Part shown: positions 1 to 7,571 of the stretch, piece by piece | Position numbering within the stretch: the first letter of the stretch is position 1 | Layout of the letters: every line of letters begins with the position of its first letter | Source of the DNA: Chloracidobacterium sp. UBA6041 | Lineage (GTDB): Bacteria; Acidobacteriota; Blastocatellia; Pyrinomonadales; Pyrinomonadaceae | NCBI GenBank assembly: GCA_002427845.1 | Contig: DIYZ01000184.1 | Location: 1 to 34,309, forward strand | DNA length: 34,309 bases | Direction of reading: 5' to 3' | The notes under the pieces: model-generated | Database searches by the model: none | What the model was told of the DNA's origin: nothing | What the model saw: only the letters and a program-made list of their open reading frames with translations | Position numbers and translations under genes: made by a program

Positions 1-24
1 ATAGAACCGCTCCCGGTTCTGTAA
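1..24. repeat. REP-like palindrome, partial, at window edge
   Basis: A short hairpin of the form GAACCG-CTC-CCGGTTC followed by TGTAAG. The same GAACCGCTC...GAGCGGTTCTGTAA design recurs several times at 33413-33694, so this is a degenerate or truncated member of that family. It lies upstream of the peptidase gene and away from any coding sequence. Confidence 0.6.
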
Positions 25-92
25 GTTGAGATATGTCGCGATCATAATCAAGGGCACCGGGTACCTACCCCCGGGGGCAGCCTCAAATTATT

Positions 93-120
93 TTGACAAC
101 GCGCGCGTGTCCGGTAGCAT
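93..120 (+). promoter_or_regulatory. putative sigma70-type promoter of the M24 peptidase gene
   Basis: A perfect TTGACA (93-98) is followed after 16 nt by TAGCAT (115-120), which matches TATAAT at four positions. The start codon lies about 42 nt downstream. This is a motif match only; no transcript evidence is available. Confidence 0.45.
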
Positions 121-162
121 GGCTCGCAGAAATCACAACCTGAAACTCGGGTGAACTAACCT

Positions 163-1458
163 GTGTGCACTGATAGAAGAGACTTCCTGCGACTATCCGC
201 CGGTCTCGCGAGCGCCGCTTTGCTCGGCAACTCCACTAACGCGGCCGTGGGAGCGGACGCTTCCAGGCCTCTGCAACAACGTGACGTGCCGGAATCAATT
301 CGCAAACTGCGAAAGATGACTGACGGCATCCTCCCCATTTCGCTGGACGAGCGCAAAGCGCGCATCGAAAAAGCCCGCCGCTTGATGCGCGACAACCGAA
401 TCGACGCCATCTATCTCGAGCCGGGCTCCAGCATGTTTTATTACACCGGCATGCGTTGGAGCACGAGCGAGCGCATGTTTGCGCTCGTCATTCCCGCACG
501 CGGCGAGATTGCCTGGGTGTGTCCCAAATTTGAAGAAGAGAGAGCCCGCGAGCTAATCGCCATGGGTCGAGATATTCGCACCTGGGAAGAAGACGAAAGT
601 CCCTACCAGCGCGTGGCCGAGATCTTTCGCGACCGCGGCATTCATACGGGACGTGTGGGCATGGAAGAGCGAGTGCGATTTTTTCTTTTTGACGGTATTC
701 GCAAGGCTGCGCCGGCACTCCAGTTTGTGAGCGCGACACCCATCACGGCCGGCGGGCGAATGTTCAAATCGCCGGCCGAGCTTGCGCTGATGCAACGCGC
801 TAATGACATAACGCTGATAGCATACCAGGCTGCCCACGACACGGTCCGCGAGGGAATGAGGCAGGACGAATTTGCCGGAAACTGTGCGTCGGCTTTTCGC
901 GCGCTGGGCGTGCAGGGAGGAATCTTTTGCAGCTTCGGCAAGTACACCGCGTTTCCTCACGGCCGCAGTACGCCGCAAAAGTTGCAGGTAGGCGATATCG
1001 TTTTGATGGATGGTGGTTGTGATGTGGAAGGCTATCAGTCAGATATTACGCGGATGTTCGTTTTCGGCAAACCAACACAGCGCCAGCGCGATATTTGGAA
1101 CCTCGAACGCAAGTCGCAGGATGCCGGCTTCGCCGCGGCGAAGGTGGGCGCGCCGTGTGAGTCAGTTGATGCTGCGGCTCGCAAAGTGATTACCGACGCC
1201 GGCTTTGGACCTGATTACAAAGTTCCGGGTTTGCCTCATCGCACGGGACACGGGATTGGTCTTGACGGCCATGAGTGGACAAACTTTGTGCGCGGTAATA
1301 AAACACCGATCCGGCCGGGTATGTGTTTCAGCGACGAGCCCACGATCGTGATCTACGGCGAGTTTGGAATCAGGTTGGAAGATTGCCTCTACATTACGGA
1401 GCAAGGACCAAAGTTTTTCACGAAGCAGAGTCCCTCCATCGATGAACCTTTTGGATAA
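163..1458 (+). CDS. Tat-exported M24 family metallopeptidase (Xaa-Pro aminopeptidase-like)
   Basis: 431 aa from a GTG start. The N-terminus has a twin-arginine motif (RRDFLRL, residues 5-11) followed by an Ala/Leu-rich stretch, so export in folded form is likely. A creatinase-type N-terminal domain precedes a pita-bread M24 domain. The expected dinuclear-metal ligands are all visible: Asp283 and Asp294 (DGGCD...SDITR), His363 in TGHGIGL, Glu392 in DEPT and Glu406 in RLED. The family removes N-terminal residues preceding proline; creatinase-like activities share the fold, so the substrate is not certain. Only a weak purine-rich stretch precedes the GTG. The gene is followed directly by a palindromic repeat and appears monocistronic. 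Confidence 0.88.
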   Translation: MCTDRRDFLRLSAGLASAALLGNSTNAAVGADASRPLQQRDVPESIRKLRKMTDGILPISLDERKARIEKARRLMRDNRIDAIYLEPGSSMFYYTGMRWSTSERMFALVIPARGEIAWVCPKFEEERARELIAMGRDIRTWEEDESPYQRVAEIFRDRGIHTGRVGMEERVRFFLFDGIRKAAPALQFVSATPITAGGRMFKSPAELALMQRANDITLIAYQAAHDTVREGMRQDEFAGNCASAFRALGVQGGIFCSFGKYTAFPHGRSTPQKLQVGDIVLMDGGCDVEGYQSDITRMFVFGKPTQRQRDIWNLERKSQDAGFAAAKVGAPCESVDAAARKVITDAGFGPDYKVPGLPHRTGHGIGLDGHEWTNFVRGNKTPIRPGMCFSDEPTIVIYGEFGIRLEDCLYITEQGPKFFTKQSPSIDEPFG

Positions 1459-1460
1459 AA

Positions 1461-1546
1461 CTTATCCACAGATTTCGCAGATAAATATTCTGAAAGAAAC
1501 AAAAAGGAAAACCTTATCGGCGTAATCTGCGAAATCTGCGGATTTC
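1461..1546. repeat. intergenic inverted repeat of GCAGATT-type words
   Basis: The left arm (CACAGATTTCGCAGAT, from 1466) and right arm (ATCTGCGAAATCTGCGG, to about 1541) are near-perfect reverse complements with an A-rich centre. Each arm repeats a word of about 9 bp (AATCTGCGA). It starts two bases after the peptidase stop. A relative is at 22911-23043, and a related but different element is at 2388-2510. Confidence 0.8.
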
Positions 1547-1559
1547 TCGAGGGCTAAAC

Positions 1560-2165
1560 ATGAGCGACGATTGTCCCCATCTTGAGCAAATCCAACCGGT
1601 GTCGATAAGCGAGACGTGGGGAACGACGCCGGAAGAACGGCGGCTTGTCTTTGCGTGCGACAAGCTGTCGGCGCAACCGGACGCCGCATTGTATCGCGGA
1701 GTGACCATTAACGCTCCAGCGAAAACTGCGTTTCGCTGGCTCTGCCAATTGCGCGTGGCTCCTTACAGCTACGATTGGATCGATAACTGTGGCCGGCAGA
1801 GTCCGCGTGAGTTGACTCCGGGCCTCGACAACCTCGCCGTTGGCCAGGACGTGATGGGGATATTCGACCTCGTTGATTTTGAGCATGACCGGCACCTCAC
1901 CATTCGCGTAAAACCGGAGTCAAGCGCCGCGAAAACTTTTGGTGAGATTGCCGGAAGCTACCTGGTGGTTCCTCCACCACCCCAAGCGGGCTGCCCGCTT
2001 GGGGACCCCGGGGCGTCGGCGAATTCATGCCGCGTGATCGTCAAGTTAATCGCGACGTATCCGCGGGGAGTTCGGGGGCGTTTAATGCGAGGCCTGTTGC
2101 CGTGGGGTGACTTGATCATGATGCGGCGGCAGTTGCTGAATCTGAAGCGACTTGCCGAACGATAG
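1560..2165 (+). CDS. SRPBCC-like conserved protein of unknown ligand
   Basis: 201 aa from ATG at 1560. The segment ALYRGVTINAPAKTAFRWL (about residues 43-61) resembles the start of START/polyketide-cyclase-like (SRPBCC) domains, where the first strand leads into the helix that caps a hydrophobic pocket. The later segment with RVIVKLIATYP and the C-terminal helix fit the same fold. No catalytic residues can be assigned. Residues 141-151 are encoded by a perfect palindrome (1980-2004) that looks like a repeat inserted in frame. There is no clear Shine-Dalgarno sequence. Family assignment is by pattern only; the ligand is unknown. Confidence 0.6.
   Translation: MSDDCPHLEQIQPVSISETWGTTPEERRLVFACDKLSAQPDAALYRGVTINAPAKTAFRWLCQLRVAPYSYDWIDNCGRQSPRELTPGLDNLAVGQDVMGIFDLVDFEHDRHLTIRVKPESSAAKTFGEIAGSYLVVPPPPQAGCPLGDPGASANSCRVIVKLIATYPRGVRGRLMRGLLPWGDLIMMRRQLLNLKRLAER
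1980..2004. repeat. perfect palindrome inside a coding region
   Basis: CCCCAAGCGGG, a 3-nt loop (CTG), then CCCGCTTGGGG: an 11-bp perfect stem. In the reading frame it encodes PQAGCPLG between a Pro run and the next beta strand, where a short loop would be expected. It keeps the frame open. Confidence 0.75.
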
Positions 2166-2189
2166 TTTTACTTGCCGATGACGCAATAA

Positions 2190-2219
2190 GGCGACGGCCT
2201 TCGCGGAAAGGTCGTCGCC
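2190..2219. terminator. GC-rich hairpin, possible terminator
   Basis: GGCGACGGCCTT and AAGGTCGTCGCC form a 12-bp stem with one G-T pair and a 6-nt loop, 25 nt after the preceding stop codon. No T-run follows, so it is not a textbook intrinsic terminator. It may be mRNA-stabilising or a repeat remnant. Confidence 0.4.
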
Positions 2220-2250
2220 TCATAAGACTTGTACGCCCTGTCTGCTACTA

Positions 2251-2388
2251 CATCGCGACGATAGATATTTCACCGATACTTATCAGGCAATGCCGCTGCA
2301 CGCGTAGACCCGCATGTTTGAGAACATGCTCGACCATCCAAACATCAAGTTCCTGCATAATTGCGACTATCGTGAAGTCAAAAAGTTT
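2251..2388 (+). pseudogene. glf: UDP-galactopyranose mutase fragment (glf remnant)
   Basis: Reading in one frame gives HRDDRYFTDTYQAMPLHA, a stop (TAG, 2305), then TRMFENMLDHPNIK and NCDYREVKKF. This closely matches the central part of Glf, where the intact family reads MPLHGYTRMFE...; the Gly-Tyr pair is here Ala-stop. Glf interconverts UDP-galactopyranose and UDP-galactofuranose. Only about 45 codons survive; similarity ends where the palindromic repeat at 2388 begins. The downstream galT-galK genes handle the same sugar, so a galactose gene cluster may once have been larger. The reading frame open from 2314 is not a real gene. Confidence 0.72.
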
Positions 2389-2510
2389 GATTTAATCTCT
2401 GCGTTAAATCTGCGTTTCTCTGCGTCTTGCTCTGCGGTGAACCCTGGCCGCGAAAAGCTCACCGCGGAGCCGCAGAGGCCGCAAAGGCTGCGCAGAGGAG
2501 ATCTGAAATT
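2388..2510. repeat. long intergenic inverted repeat (CTCTGCG / CGCAGAG words)
   Basis: The left half repeats words such as AATCTGCG and CTCTGCG. The right half repeats their complements (CCGCAGAGG, GCGCAGAGG). The arms meet at GAGCTTTTCGCGG-like bases near 2450. It lies exactly at the 3' break of the glf remnant. Confidence 0.75.
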
Positions 2511-2536
2511 AAGCCGCCACCGCCGGAGCACAGACG

Positions 2537-2710
2537 ATGAAGGAAGATTCAGACGACACAATGCGGAAGCGGAGGATCAGTCTGGTGGACGGACGTTACT
2601 TGATCTTCTACACGTTTGACCGCGAAGACGCGTCTTCCGAGGCTAACGTCGGGGAACAGCCGCCGGCGCCGGAACGTCTACCGCAAAGGGAAGAGAACTC
2701 CCGTGTCTGA
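2537..2710 (+). CDS. small protein upstream of and overlapping galT
   Basis: 57 aa, starting ATG 2537 (a second in-frame ATG is at 2561). The core MRKRRISLVDGRYLIFYTF is basic then hydrophobic, and the tail is acidic and Pro/Glu-rich. Its stop (TGA 2708-2710) overlaps the galT GTG start in GTGTCTGA, an arrangement typical of translational coupling. I do not recognise a named family. The compact overlap and biased composition argue that it is a real gene, co-translated with galT. It could regulate or stabilise GalT, which is a guess from position only. Confidence 0.55.
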   Translation: MKEDSDDTMRKRRISLVDGRYLIFYTFDREDASSEANVGEQPPAPERLPQREENSRV

Positions 2711-3704
2711 ACTACGCTGGAACCCATTGCTGGGCGAGTGGGTGGCGACCGCCGCGCAAAGGCAGGACAGAACGTTTCTGCCTCCGGAAGATTTTTGTCC
2801 GCTGTGCCCGACTGAGACCGGCGGATTTCCCACGGAGGTTCCTGAGAGCGACTACGATATCGTTGTTTTCGAAAATCGTTTTCCGAGCCTACGATCAAAT
2901 CCGGAAATTCCTGCCGTTGAAGCCACCGATCTGTATCCAGTTCGTCCCGCGCAAGGTGTCTGCGAAGTCATTGTTTACTCTCCCAATCACAACTCGTCGC
3001 TAGCGAGAGAGTCAGTCGAGCAGATCTACAAACTTGTGCGGGTCTGGACCGATCGTTTTCGCGAACTGGGATCACTGGACTTCGTTGACTACGTTTTCAT
3101 ATTTGAGAATAAAGGCGAGCAAATAGGCGTCACGCTGCACCATCCGCATGGCCAGATCTACGCTTACCCTTTTATTCCGCCGCGCATCGAGCGGGAACTT
3201 GAGCAAGCGACCGAACATCGGTGCCGCACGGGCCGATGTTTGTTCTGCGATGTAATTGTTGAAGAGCGCCGCGAGCGAAGGCGCATCGTCGCCGAGAATA
3301 ATTCTTTCATTGCGATTGTTCCTTTTTTTTCGCGCTGGCCCTATGAAACCCACATCTATTCCACTCGCCACTTTCAGTCTTTAACTGATATGTCCTCCGG
3401 CGAGCAGAAAGATCTCGCGGCCGTGTTGAAAGTTGTCCTGGCTGCCTTTGATAAACTCTTCAACATCTCTTTTCCCTACATGATGTGCATGCATCAACGG
3501 CCAGTAGACGACGGCTCATACGACCACTACCACTTTCACATCGAGTTTTATCCCCCTCTAAGAACGGCAAACAAATTGAAATACCTGGCAGGCAGTGAAA
3601 CCGGCGCCGGCATGTTTATTAACGACACGTTGCCGGAGGAGAAAGCAGCAGAGCTCCGGTCGCACGTAGAGCCCGTTGCCTGGGTCGAAGCTAAGAATGG
3701 CTAA
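2703..3704 (+). CDS. galT: galactose-1-phosphate uridylyltransferase
   Basis: 333 aa from GTG at 2703. This start is chosen because GGGAAGAG lies about 8 nt upstream and conserved sequence begins at SELRWNPLLGEW; an upstream in-frame ATG (2616) would add 29 basic residues unlike the family. The enzyme exchanges UMP between UDP-glucose and galactose-1-phosphate in the Leloir pathway. Visible motifs: zinc-ligand pair C32/C35 (CPLC), the active-site HPHGQ (147-151) whose second His carries the uridylyl group, and a late HYHFHIEFYPP block. The usual HPHSQ is here HPHGQ. The gene overlaps galK by 8 nt. Confidence 0.93.
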   Translation: MSELRWNPLLGEWVATAAQRQDRTFLPPEDFCPLCPTETGGFPTEVPESDYDIVVFENRFPSLRSNPEIPAVEATDLYPVRPAQGVCEVIVYSPNHNSSLARESVEQIYKLVRVWTDRFRELGSLDFVDYVFIFENKGEQIGVTLHHPHGQIYAYPFIPPRIERELEQATEHRCRTGRCLFCDVIVEERRERRRIVAENNSFIAIVPFFSRWPYETHIYSTRHFQSLTDMSSGEQKDLAAVLKVVLAAFDKLFNISFPYMMCMHQRPVDDGSYDHYHFHIEFYPPLRTANKLKYLAGSETGAGMFINDTLPEEKAAELRSHVEPVAWVEAKNG

Positions 3705-4872
3705 CATTGATGCCGGCGGGCTGCACAGAGCCTTCCGTGAGTTATATGGAAACCCGGCCCGGCTATTCTCTGCGCCTGGCCGCGTCAATTTGATTGGCGA
3801 ACACACGGACTACAACGACGGTTTCGTTTTACCAATAGCAATTGATCGTCGAACCTTCGTCGCGGCGGCGCGCCGCAACGATTCGCAGGTACGTGTGCAT
3901 TCTTTCGATCTTGATCAGGAAGCAACCTTTGATTTGCGCAGGCGAAGTATCGAATCGAAAGATTGGCTACGATACATAGAAGGAGTTGCTCGCTTATTAC
4001 AGGAGATGGGTTTCGAACTCGCCGGCGCGGACATTGCAATTTCTTCGGCGGTGCCCATGGGCGCAGGCTTATCATCCTCGGCTGCGCTTGAACTATCAAT
4101 AGGCCTTGCCTTTCTGAGACTAGCGGAACGCGAAGTCGATCTGGTTCAACTGGCCCTGGCTTCGCAAAAGGCCGAGCACCTTTATGCAGGGACGAAATGC
4201 GGCATCATGGATCAGTTGACTGTCGCCTTCGGACAAAAAGATCACGCGCTCTTGATCGATTGCCGTTCTCTTGAAGTAACGCCAATTGAACTAAACCTTT
4301 CTGAGTACTCAGTTGTGGTTTGCAATACCAACGTGAAGCACGAACTCGCTATGTCCGCGTATAACGAGAGACGCGCGGAATGTGAAAGAGGCGTGGCACT
4401 CTTGCGCGAAAAGATGCCTCAAATCCAGGCACTGAGAGATGTGAATGTGGCTGAATTTGATGAGTATGCGAACTTATTACCTGAGCCAATACGCCGCCGC
4501 TGCCGTCATGTGGTTACGGAAAACGACCGTACACTTCGCGCTGCTGATGCATTACGCAAGGGGGACGTCAAGCAGTTTGGAAATCTAATGCTGCTTTCGC
4601 ACAGATCATTACAAAATGATTATGAAGTCAGTTGCCGTGAACTTGACGTGATCGTTGAGATCGCAATGTCATACCAGGGAGTGGCGGGAGCTCGAATGAC
4701 GGGTGGAGGCTTCGGTGGTTGCACGGTAAACCTTGTTCGGCGTAATGCCGTCGTAAGCTTTCGCGAGTTCGTCGAATCCGCCTACCAGCACGCCACCGGA
4801 CGGCAAGCCACCAGCTATGTCGTTAAGGCGGATGACGGCGTCAGCGAAATACTGGACGACTGGAAAACTTAA
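3697..4872 (+). CDS. galK: galactokinase
   Basis: 391 aa from ATG 3697, which lies inside the last codons of galT (ATGGCTAA overlap), so translation is probably coupled. It phosphorylates galactose at C1 with ATP. GHMP-kinase motifs are clear: the galactokinase signature PGRVNLIGEHTDYNDG (residues 28-43), the ATP loop PMGAGLSSSAA in the first third, and GGGFGGCTVNLV near the C-terminus. Length matches the family (about 380-390). Together with galT this gives two of the Leloir steps; galE and galM are not in the window. Confidence 0.95.
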   Translation: MANIDAGGLHRAFRELYGNPARLFSAPGRVNLIGEHTDYNDGFVLPIAIDRRTFVAAARRNDSQVRVHSFDLDQEATFDLRRRSIESKDWLRYIEGVARLLQEMGFELAGADIAISSAVPMGAGLSSSAALELSIGLAFLRLAEREVDLVQLALASQKAEHLYAGTKCGIMDQLTVAFGQKDHALLIDCRSLEVTPIELNLSEYSVVVCNTNVKHELAMSAYNERRAECERGVALLREKMPQIQALRDVNVAEFDEYANLLPEPIRRRCRHVVTENDRTLRAADALRKGDVKQFGNLMLLSHRSLQNDYEVSCRELDVIVEIAMSYQGVAGARMTGGGFGGCTVNLVRRNAVVSFREFVESAYQHATGRQATSYVVKADDGVSEILDDWKT

Positions 4873-5057
4873 TAATGTTTTTGGTTCTTTTGCATCCGTC
4901 CTGGAGATCATTCTAACGATGTCCATTGAAATTAAGGGAATACCTCGGCCTAAATATCGCGTCCAATTCGTTCGTGGTGAATGGATGAACCTGAAGGTAA
5001 TTCGCTTAGCGCCCACCGCACCAACTACTTTGGTGAAGCCAGGTCCTTGATTTCAGA
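4873..5057. other. intergenic stretch after galK, no convincing gene
   Basis: Holds only a 43-codon open frame (4919-5050, beginning MSIEIKGIPRPK) without a good ribosome-binding site or recognisable similarity. It ends just before the tRNA fragment at 5058. A clear terminator for galK was not seen. Confidence 0.4.
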
Positions 5058-5085
5058 AGTGGTGAGCCGAGCAGGACTCGAACCT
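5058..5085 (-). repeat. tRNA-Lys 3'-end fragment (putative attachment-site copy)
   Basis: 28 bp identical to 7757-7784: the CCA end, the acceptor 3' strand and most of the T arm of tRNA-Lys, in the same orientation. After the shared stretch the sequence diverges at once, and no other tRNA part is present. A duplicated tRNA 3' end is the classic trace left when an integrase inserts an element into a tRNA gene. The next 182 bp up to 5268 hold nothing I recognise. Confidence 0.75.
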
Positions 5086-5267
5086 AACCGGAAAGTCTAT
5101 CCGCAAGCTGGGAAGAGGTGATTGGGGTTGAGGCAGAGCTTAATTTGAAATTGATCGGTAATTAACCAGATGACGAGAAGAGGATTCATTTTGTCTGAGT
5201 TGATGATTTTGTTTCTTCATGAAGTTAAGTTGACAATACCGTTGGAACCCTGGGGAAGCACTCCGTT

Positions 5268-6293
5268 TTAGATTGGCGAACTCGTCTCCTGTATTCTCAC
5301 TGGGCGGTTCTCGTTGAACGACAAAGTGGCAGCCGCGCTCGCCTGTAAAGCGGCCACGCCATCGGCGCATGAAACGGCTGGCGGTTTGCTTCGCAAAACG
5401 TTTTCCACAAAATCCTGGAGTTGAGTGATGTAAGCCTGTTCGAAGCGCTCGGTGAAATAAGGCACGGTGTCATGGCAAATTCCCTCTTTGGTCATGACCA
5501 GAATCGGCGTTTCGCGCAGATACCCGATTTTTATAGTACCTTCAGTTCCGAGGATTTCGGTGCGGATGTCGTAGCCGTAAACGCCGTTCCGGCTCAGATC
5601 AATCACGCCCAGCGCGCCACTAAGGAAATAGAGACTCGTGATGGCGTTATCAATGTCCCCGATTTCTTTCATTTCGGGGTACGCGAGTGTTCCGCCGATG
5701 CTGTACACGCTGGCTATGTCACCCATGAACCAGCGCGCAAGATCGAAATCATGAATGCCGCAGTCTACTAGTAACCCGCCGCTGTGTGTTGGGTCAAGAT
5801 ACTCGAGGCTGGGACGGTTCGGATCACGCGAGGATGATTTAAAGACCACCGGCGTGCCGATCGCACCCTCCTCAATCTTGCGCTTGGCTGCGACATACCC
5901 TTTGTCGAAGCGCCTCATAAAACCCATTTGGAAGAACACGCCCGCCTGCTCCACGGCGCGGTGCATCGCGCGCGCCTCTGCCAACGAAATTGACAAAGGC
6001 TTCTCGCAAAAGATCGCCTTGTCGTATTTCGCTGCTTCCAGCACGATCTCTTTATGCGTGCTGGTGGGACTAACAATGACTACGGCCTCGACCTCTTCAT
6101 CCGCGATCAAATCTTGATAGCGGCTATACCGTTTGGAGATGCCCAACTGCGCGGTCAGTGATACAGCGGCAGCTTCGTTCACGTCGGACACTGCCACGAG
6201 CCTTGCGCCGGCTATGCGGCCGGTAAGATATTTAGCATACGAGCTGCCCAGTCGGCCTAACCCGATCAAGCCCAAGCCTAAGTTTTTACCCAT
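5268..6293 (-). CDS. Gfo/Idh/MocA family oxidoreductase (inositol 2-dehydrogenase-like)
   Basis: 341 aa. An N-terminal Rossmann fold begins GLIGLGRLGSSYA (residues 8-20) for NAD(P) binding. The family-defining EKP motif (FCEKPLS, near residue 97) supplies the hydride-transfer lysine. The C-terminal domain has GGLLVDCGIHDFDLARW, with the Asp and His expected in the active site. These enzymes oxidise or reduce cyclitols and sugars; the match is best to the IolG-like branch, but the substrate cannot be read from sequence. AGGAG lies about 10 nt before the ATG. It stands alone in the tRNA-Lys-bounded segment, with no inositol genes beside it. Confidence 0.85.
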   Translation of the reverse strand: MGKNLGLGLIGLGRLGSSYAKYLTGRIAGARLVAVSDVNEAAAVSLTAQLGISKRYSRYQDLIADEEVEAVVIVSPTSTHKEIVLEAAKYDKAIFCEKPLSISLAEARAMHRAVEQAGVFFQMGFMRRFDKGYVAAKRKIEEGAIGTPVVFKSSSRDPNRPSLEYLDPTHSGGLLVDCGIHDFDLARWFMGDIASVYSIGGTLAYPEMKEIGDIDNAITSLYFLSGALGVIDLSRNGVYGYDIRTEILGTEGTIKIGYLRETPILVMTKEGICHDTVPYFTERFEQAYITQLQDFVENVLRSKPPAVSCADGVAALQASAAATLSFNENRPVRIQETSSPI

Positions 6294-6371
6294 ACGTACT
6301 CAGCTCCTACTCGTCTCTTGGACATTAGTGCGACTGTTTCGATCAGTGACCGGACCGGCTATTGGCGATTT

Positions 6372-6464
6372 TGTAACCCTCCCCAAAAACCGGACCATTG
6401 AAAACTAGAGGTTTCCGGGCGAGTATGACGCCAGGAGACTCAAATGCGAAAGAGCAAATTCAGC
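6372..6464 (+). mobile_element. left end of an IS3-type element (remnant)
   Basis: TGTAACCCTCCCCAAAAACC resembles the terminal repeats of IS3-family elements. It is followed by AGGAG and an ATG (6444) that begins MRKSKFS, the typical start of IS3 OrfA. The similarity stops after about seven codons, where acyl-CoA synthetase sequence begins. No other part of a transposase is present. The call rests on two short motifs. Confidence 0.45.
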
Positions 6465-6468
6465 AGTG

Positions 6469-6663
6469 CCCAAAGCCTTGGTTGTCTTGAAAGGCGCAGC
6501 GACGGCGGAGGACATTATGGATTTCGGCTGAGAGCGCGTTGCGTTTCACAAGCGAATCCGCCGCGTGGAATTTGTGAGTGAAATACCGAAGAGCCCAGCC
6601 GGGAAAATTCTGCGCCGAGTGCTGGTTCAGAGAGAGAGAAGTAACACCCGGCCTGCCATTTAG
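6469..6663 (+). pseudogene. acyl-CoA synthetase C-terminal fragment (dead)
   Basis: One frame reads PKALVVLKGAATAEDIMDFG, stop (TGA), then ERVAFHKRIRRVEFVSEIPK and SPAGKILRRVLVQRER, ending at TAG 6661. This aligns without gaps to the C-terminal domain of the acyl-CoA ligase encoded at 34100-34309 (PKAFVVLKGEATPEEIMDF...PKSASGKILRRLL), including the catalytic Lys in GKILRR. It lacks a start and holds an internal stop, so it is not functional. It abuts the IS3-like end and its terminal stop overlaps the patatin stop on the other strand. Confidence 0.8.
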
Positions 6664-7571
6664 TTCCAATTTGCCGTGATCCAATCAAGCGTCGGAGCAA
6701 GATCATAGTCGCTTGCCGTCTTGACCAGTTCGGGAACCGCTTTCCAGTCGTCGAGCATTGTCTGCCGAACCAGCGGCGGGTTAAGCCGCCAGTAACGCGG
6801 CCCCAGCAAATGCTTGCTTAGTGTATGGTCCGCCTCAACAACGCCATCGAAGAGAATATTTAGAATCGGCTCGGAGGGAGAGTGAAAGGGATTGAGCATC
6901 CATTGCACCGCCCCCCAGCCAGTGGTGTTGATCTTAATGATGCTCGGCGTCAGTCCCGTTCCAATTGACAGCAAACAAACATCCTCGAGTTCCAGCTTGG
7001 GCTCCTGATGGCCCAGGGCAATGGCAATCGCCGCCGTGCTCGGATTATTTGCCATCATCCCACCGTCAATGTAGCCCTGGTGAGACGGAAAGAAAGTTGG
7101 CGCCGCCGCGCTGCGCAATGCAACATCGACGACAAACTCGTCCAGGAACGGCGAGCCCGGGAAGTTATGAAAGAAGATTGGGTACCAATCGTTTTCTTTG
7201 CGATCGTCAAGCTCAAAGGAAGGCGCCATCATTTTATGTTTTGTGAGGTCGCCGAGGCGCGGATTGCCGGGAAAATGCGTTTCCAGGAGAGCCTGGAAGT
7301 TTGCATTGCTATACTTTGGTCGAAACCAGTTGAAGTGAGAGGGCGAGAAAGCAGACTTGAGGTTCTCTTGTGAATAGAAACTAACGAGCGTATCCGCCGA
7401 GAGCCCCGAGGCTAGCGTGCTGGCGACGACCGAGCCCGTTGAAGTTCCGGCAAAGAGGTCAACCTGTTCAAGCAGAGTGGGAAAGTGATCGACAAGCCGC
7501 TTGACGAGCGTCGCCATTAGTGAACCTCTGACGCCCCCGCCGTCGAATGTCATGATTCGATATTGTGACAT
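6660..7571 (-). CDS. patatin-like phospholipase
   Basis: 303 aa. The three hallmarks of patatin Ser-Asp dyad lipases are present: the oxyanion-hole loop DGGGVRGS (residues 10-17), the nucleophile elbow GTSTGS with Ser44, and the catalytic Asp169 in DGGMMANN. Such enzymes hydrolyse phospholipids or other acyl esters at the membrane. There is no signal peptide, so it acts in the cytosol. GGAGG stands about 9 nt before the ATG. A 32-codon open frame with its own ribosome-binding site overlaps the start. No nucleotidyl cyclase, HORMA or other CBASS partner lies nearby, so a defence role is not supported beyond its location in an accessory segment. Confidence 0.9.
   Translation of the reverse strand: MSQYRIMTFDGGGVRGSLMATLVKRLVDHFPTLLEQVDLFAGTSTGSVVASTLASGLSADTLVSFYSQENLKSAFSPSHFNWFRPKYSNANFQALLETHFPGNPRLGDLTKHKMMAPSFELDDRKENDWYPIFFHNFPGSPFLDEFVVDVALRSAAAPTFFPSHQGYIDGGMMANNPSTAAIAIALGHQEPKLELEDVCLLSIGTGLTPSIIKINTTGWGAVQWMLNPFHSPSEPILNILFDGVVEADHTLSKHLLGPRYWRLNPPLVRQTMLDDWKAVPELVKTASDYDLAPTLDWITANWN

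Noticed and set aside
2314..2619. 101-codon frame as a gene
   Set aside because: It begins inside a glf relic and then translates a palindromic repeat, so it is not a coherent protein.
2616..2702. Longer GalT from ATG 2616
   Set aside because: The additional 29 residues are out-of-family and overlap the small gene. GTG 2703 has a good ribosome-binding site and the 8-nt coupling.
6465..6663. Continuation of the IS3 transposase gene
   Set aside because: Beyond 6469 the plus-strand translation matches acyl-CoA synthetase, not OrfA. Only the first 93 bp are kept as IS-like.
6460..6684. 74-codon minus-strand frame beyond the patatin stop
   Set aside because: It is the antisense of the acyl-CoA synthetase remnant, which explains the sequence better.
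6660..7571. Patatin as a CBASS (CapV-type) effector
   Set aside because: The enzyme has the patatin motifs, but no cyclase, ubiquitin-like or HORMA/TRIP13 genes lie within the window around it. The neighbours are an oxidoreductase and gene debris.
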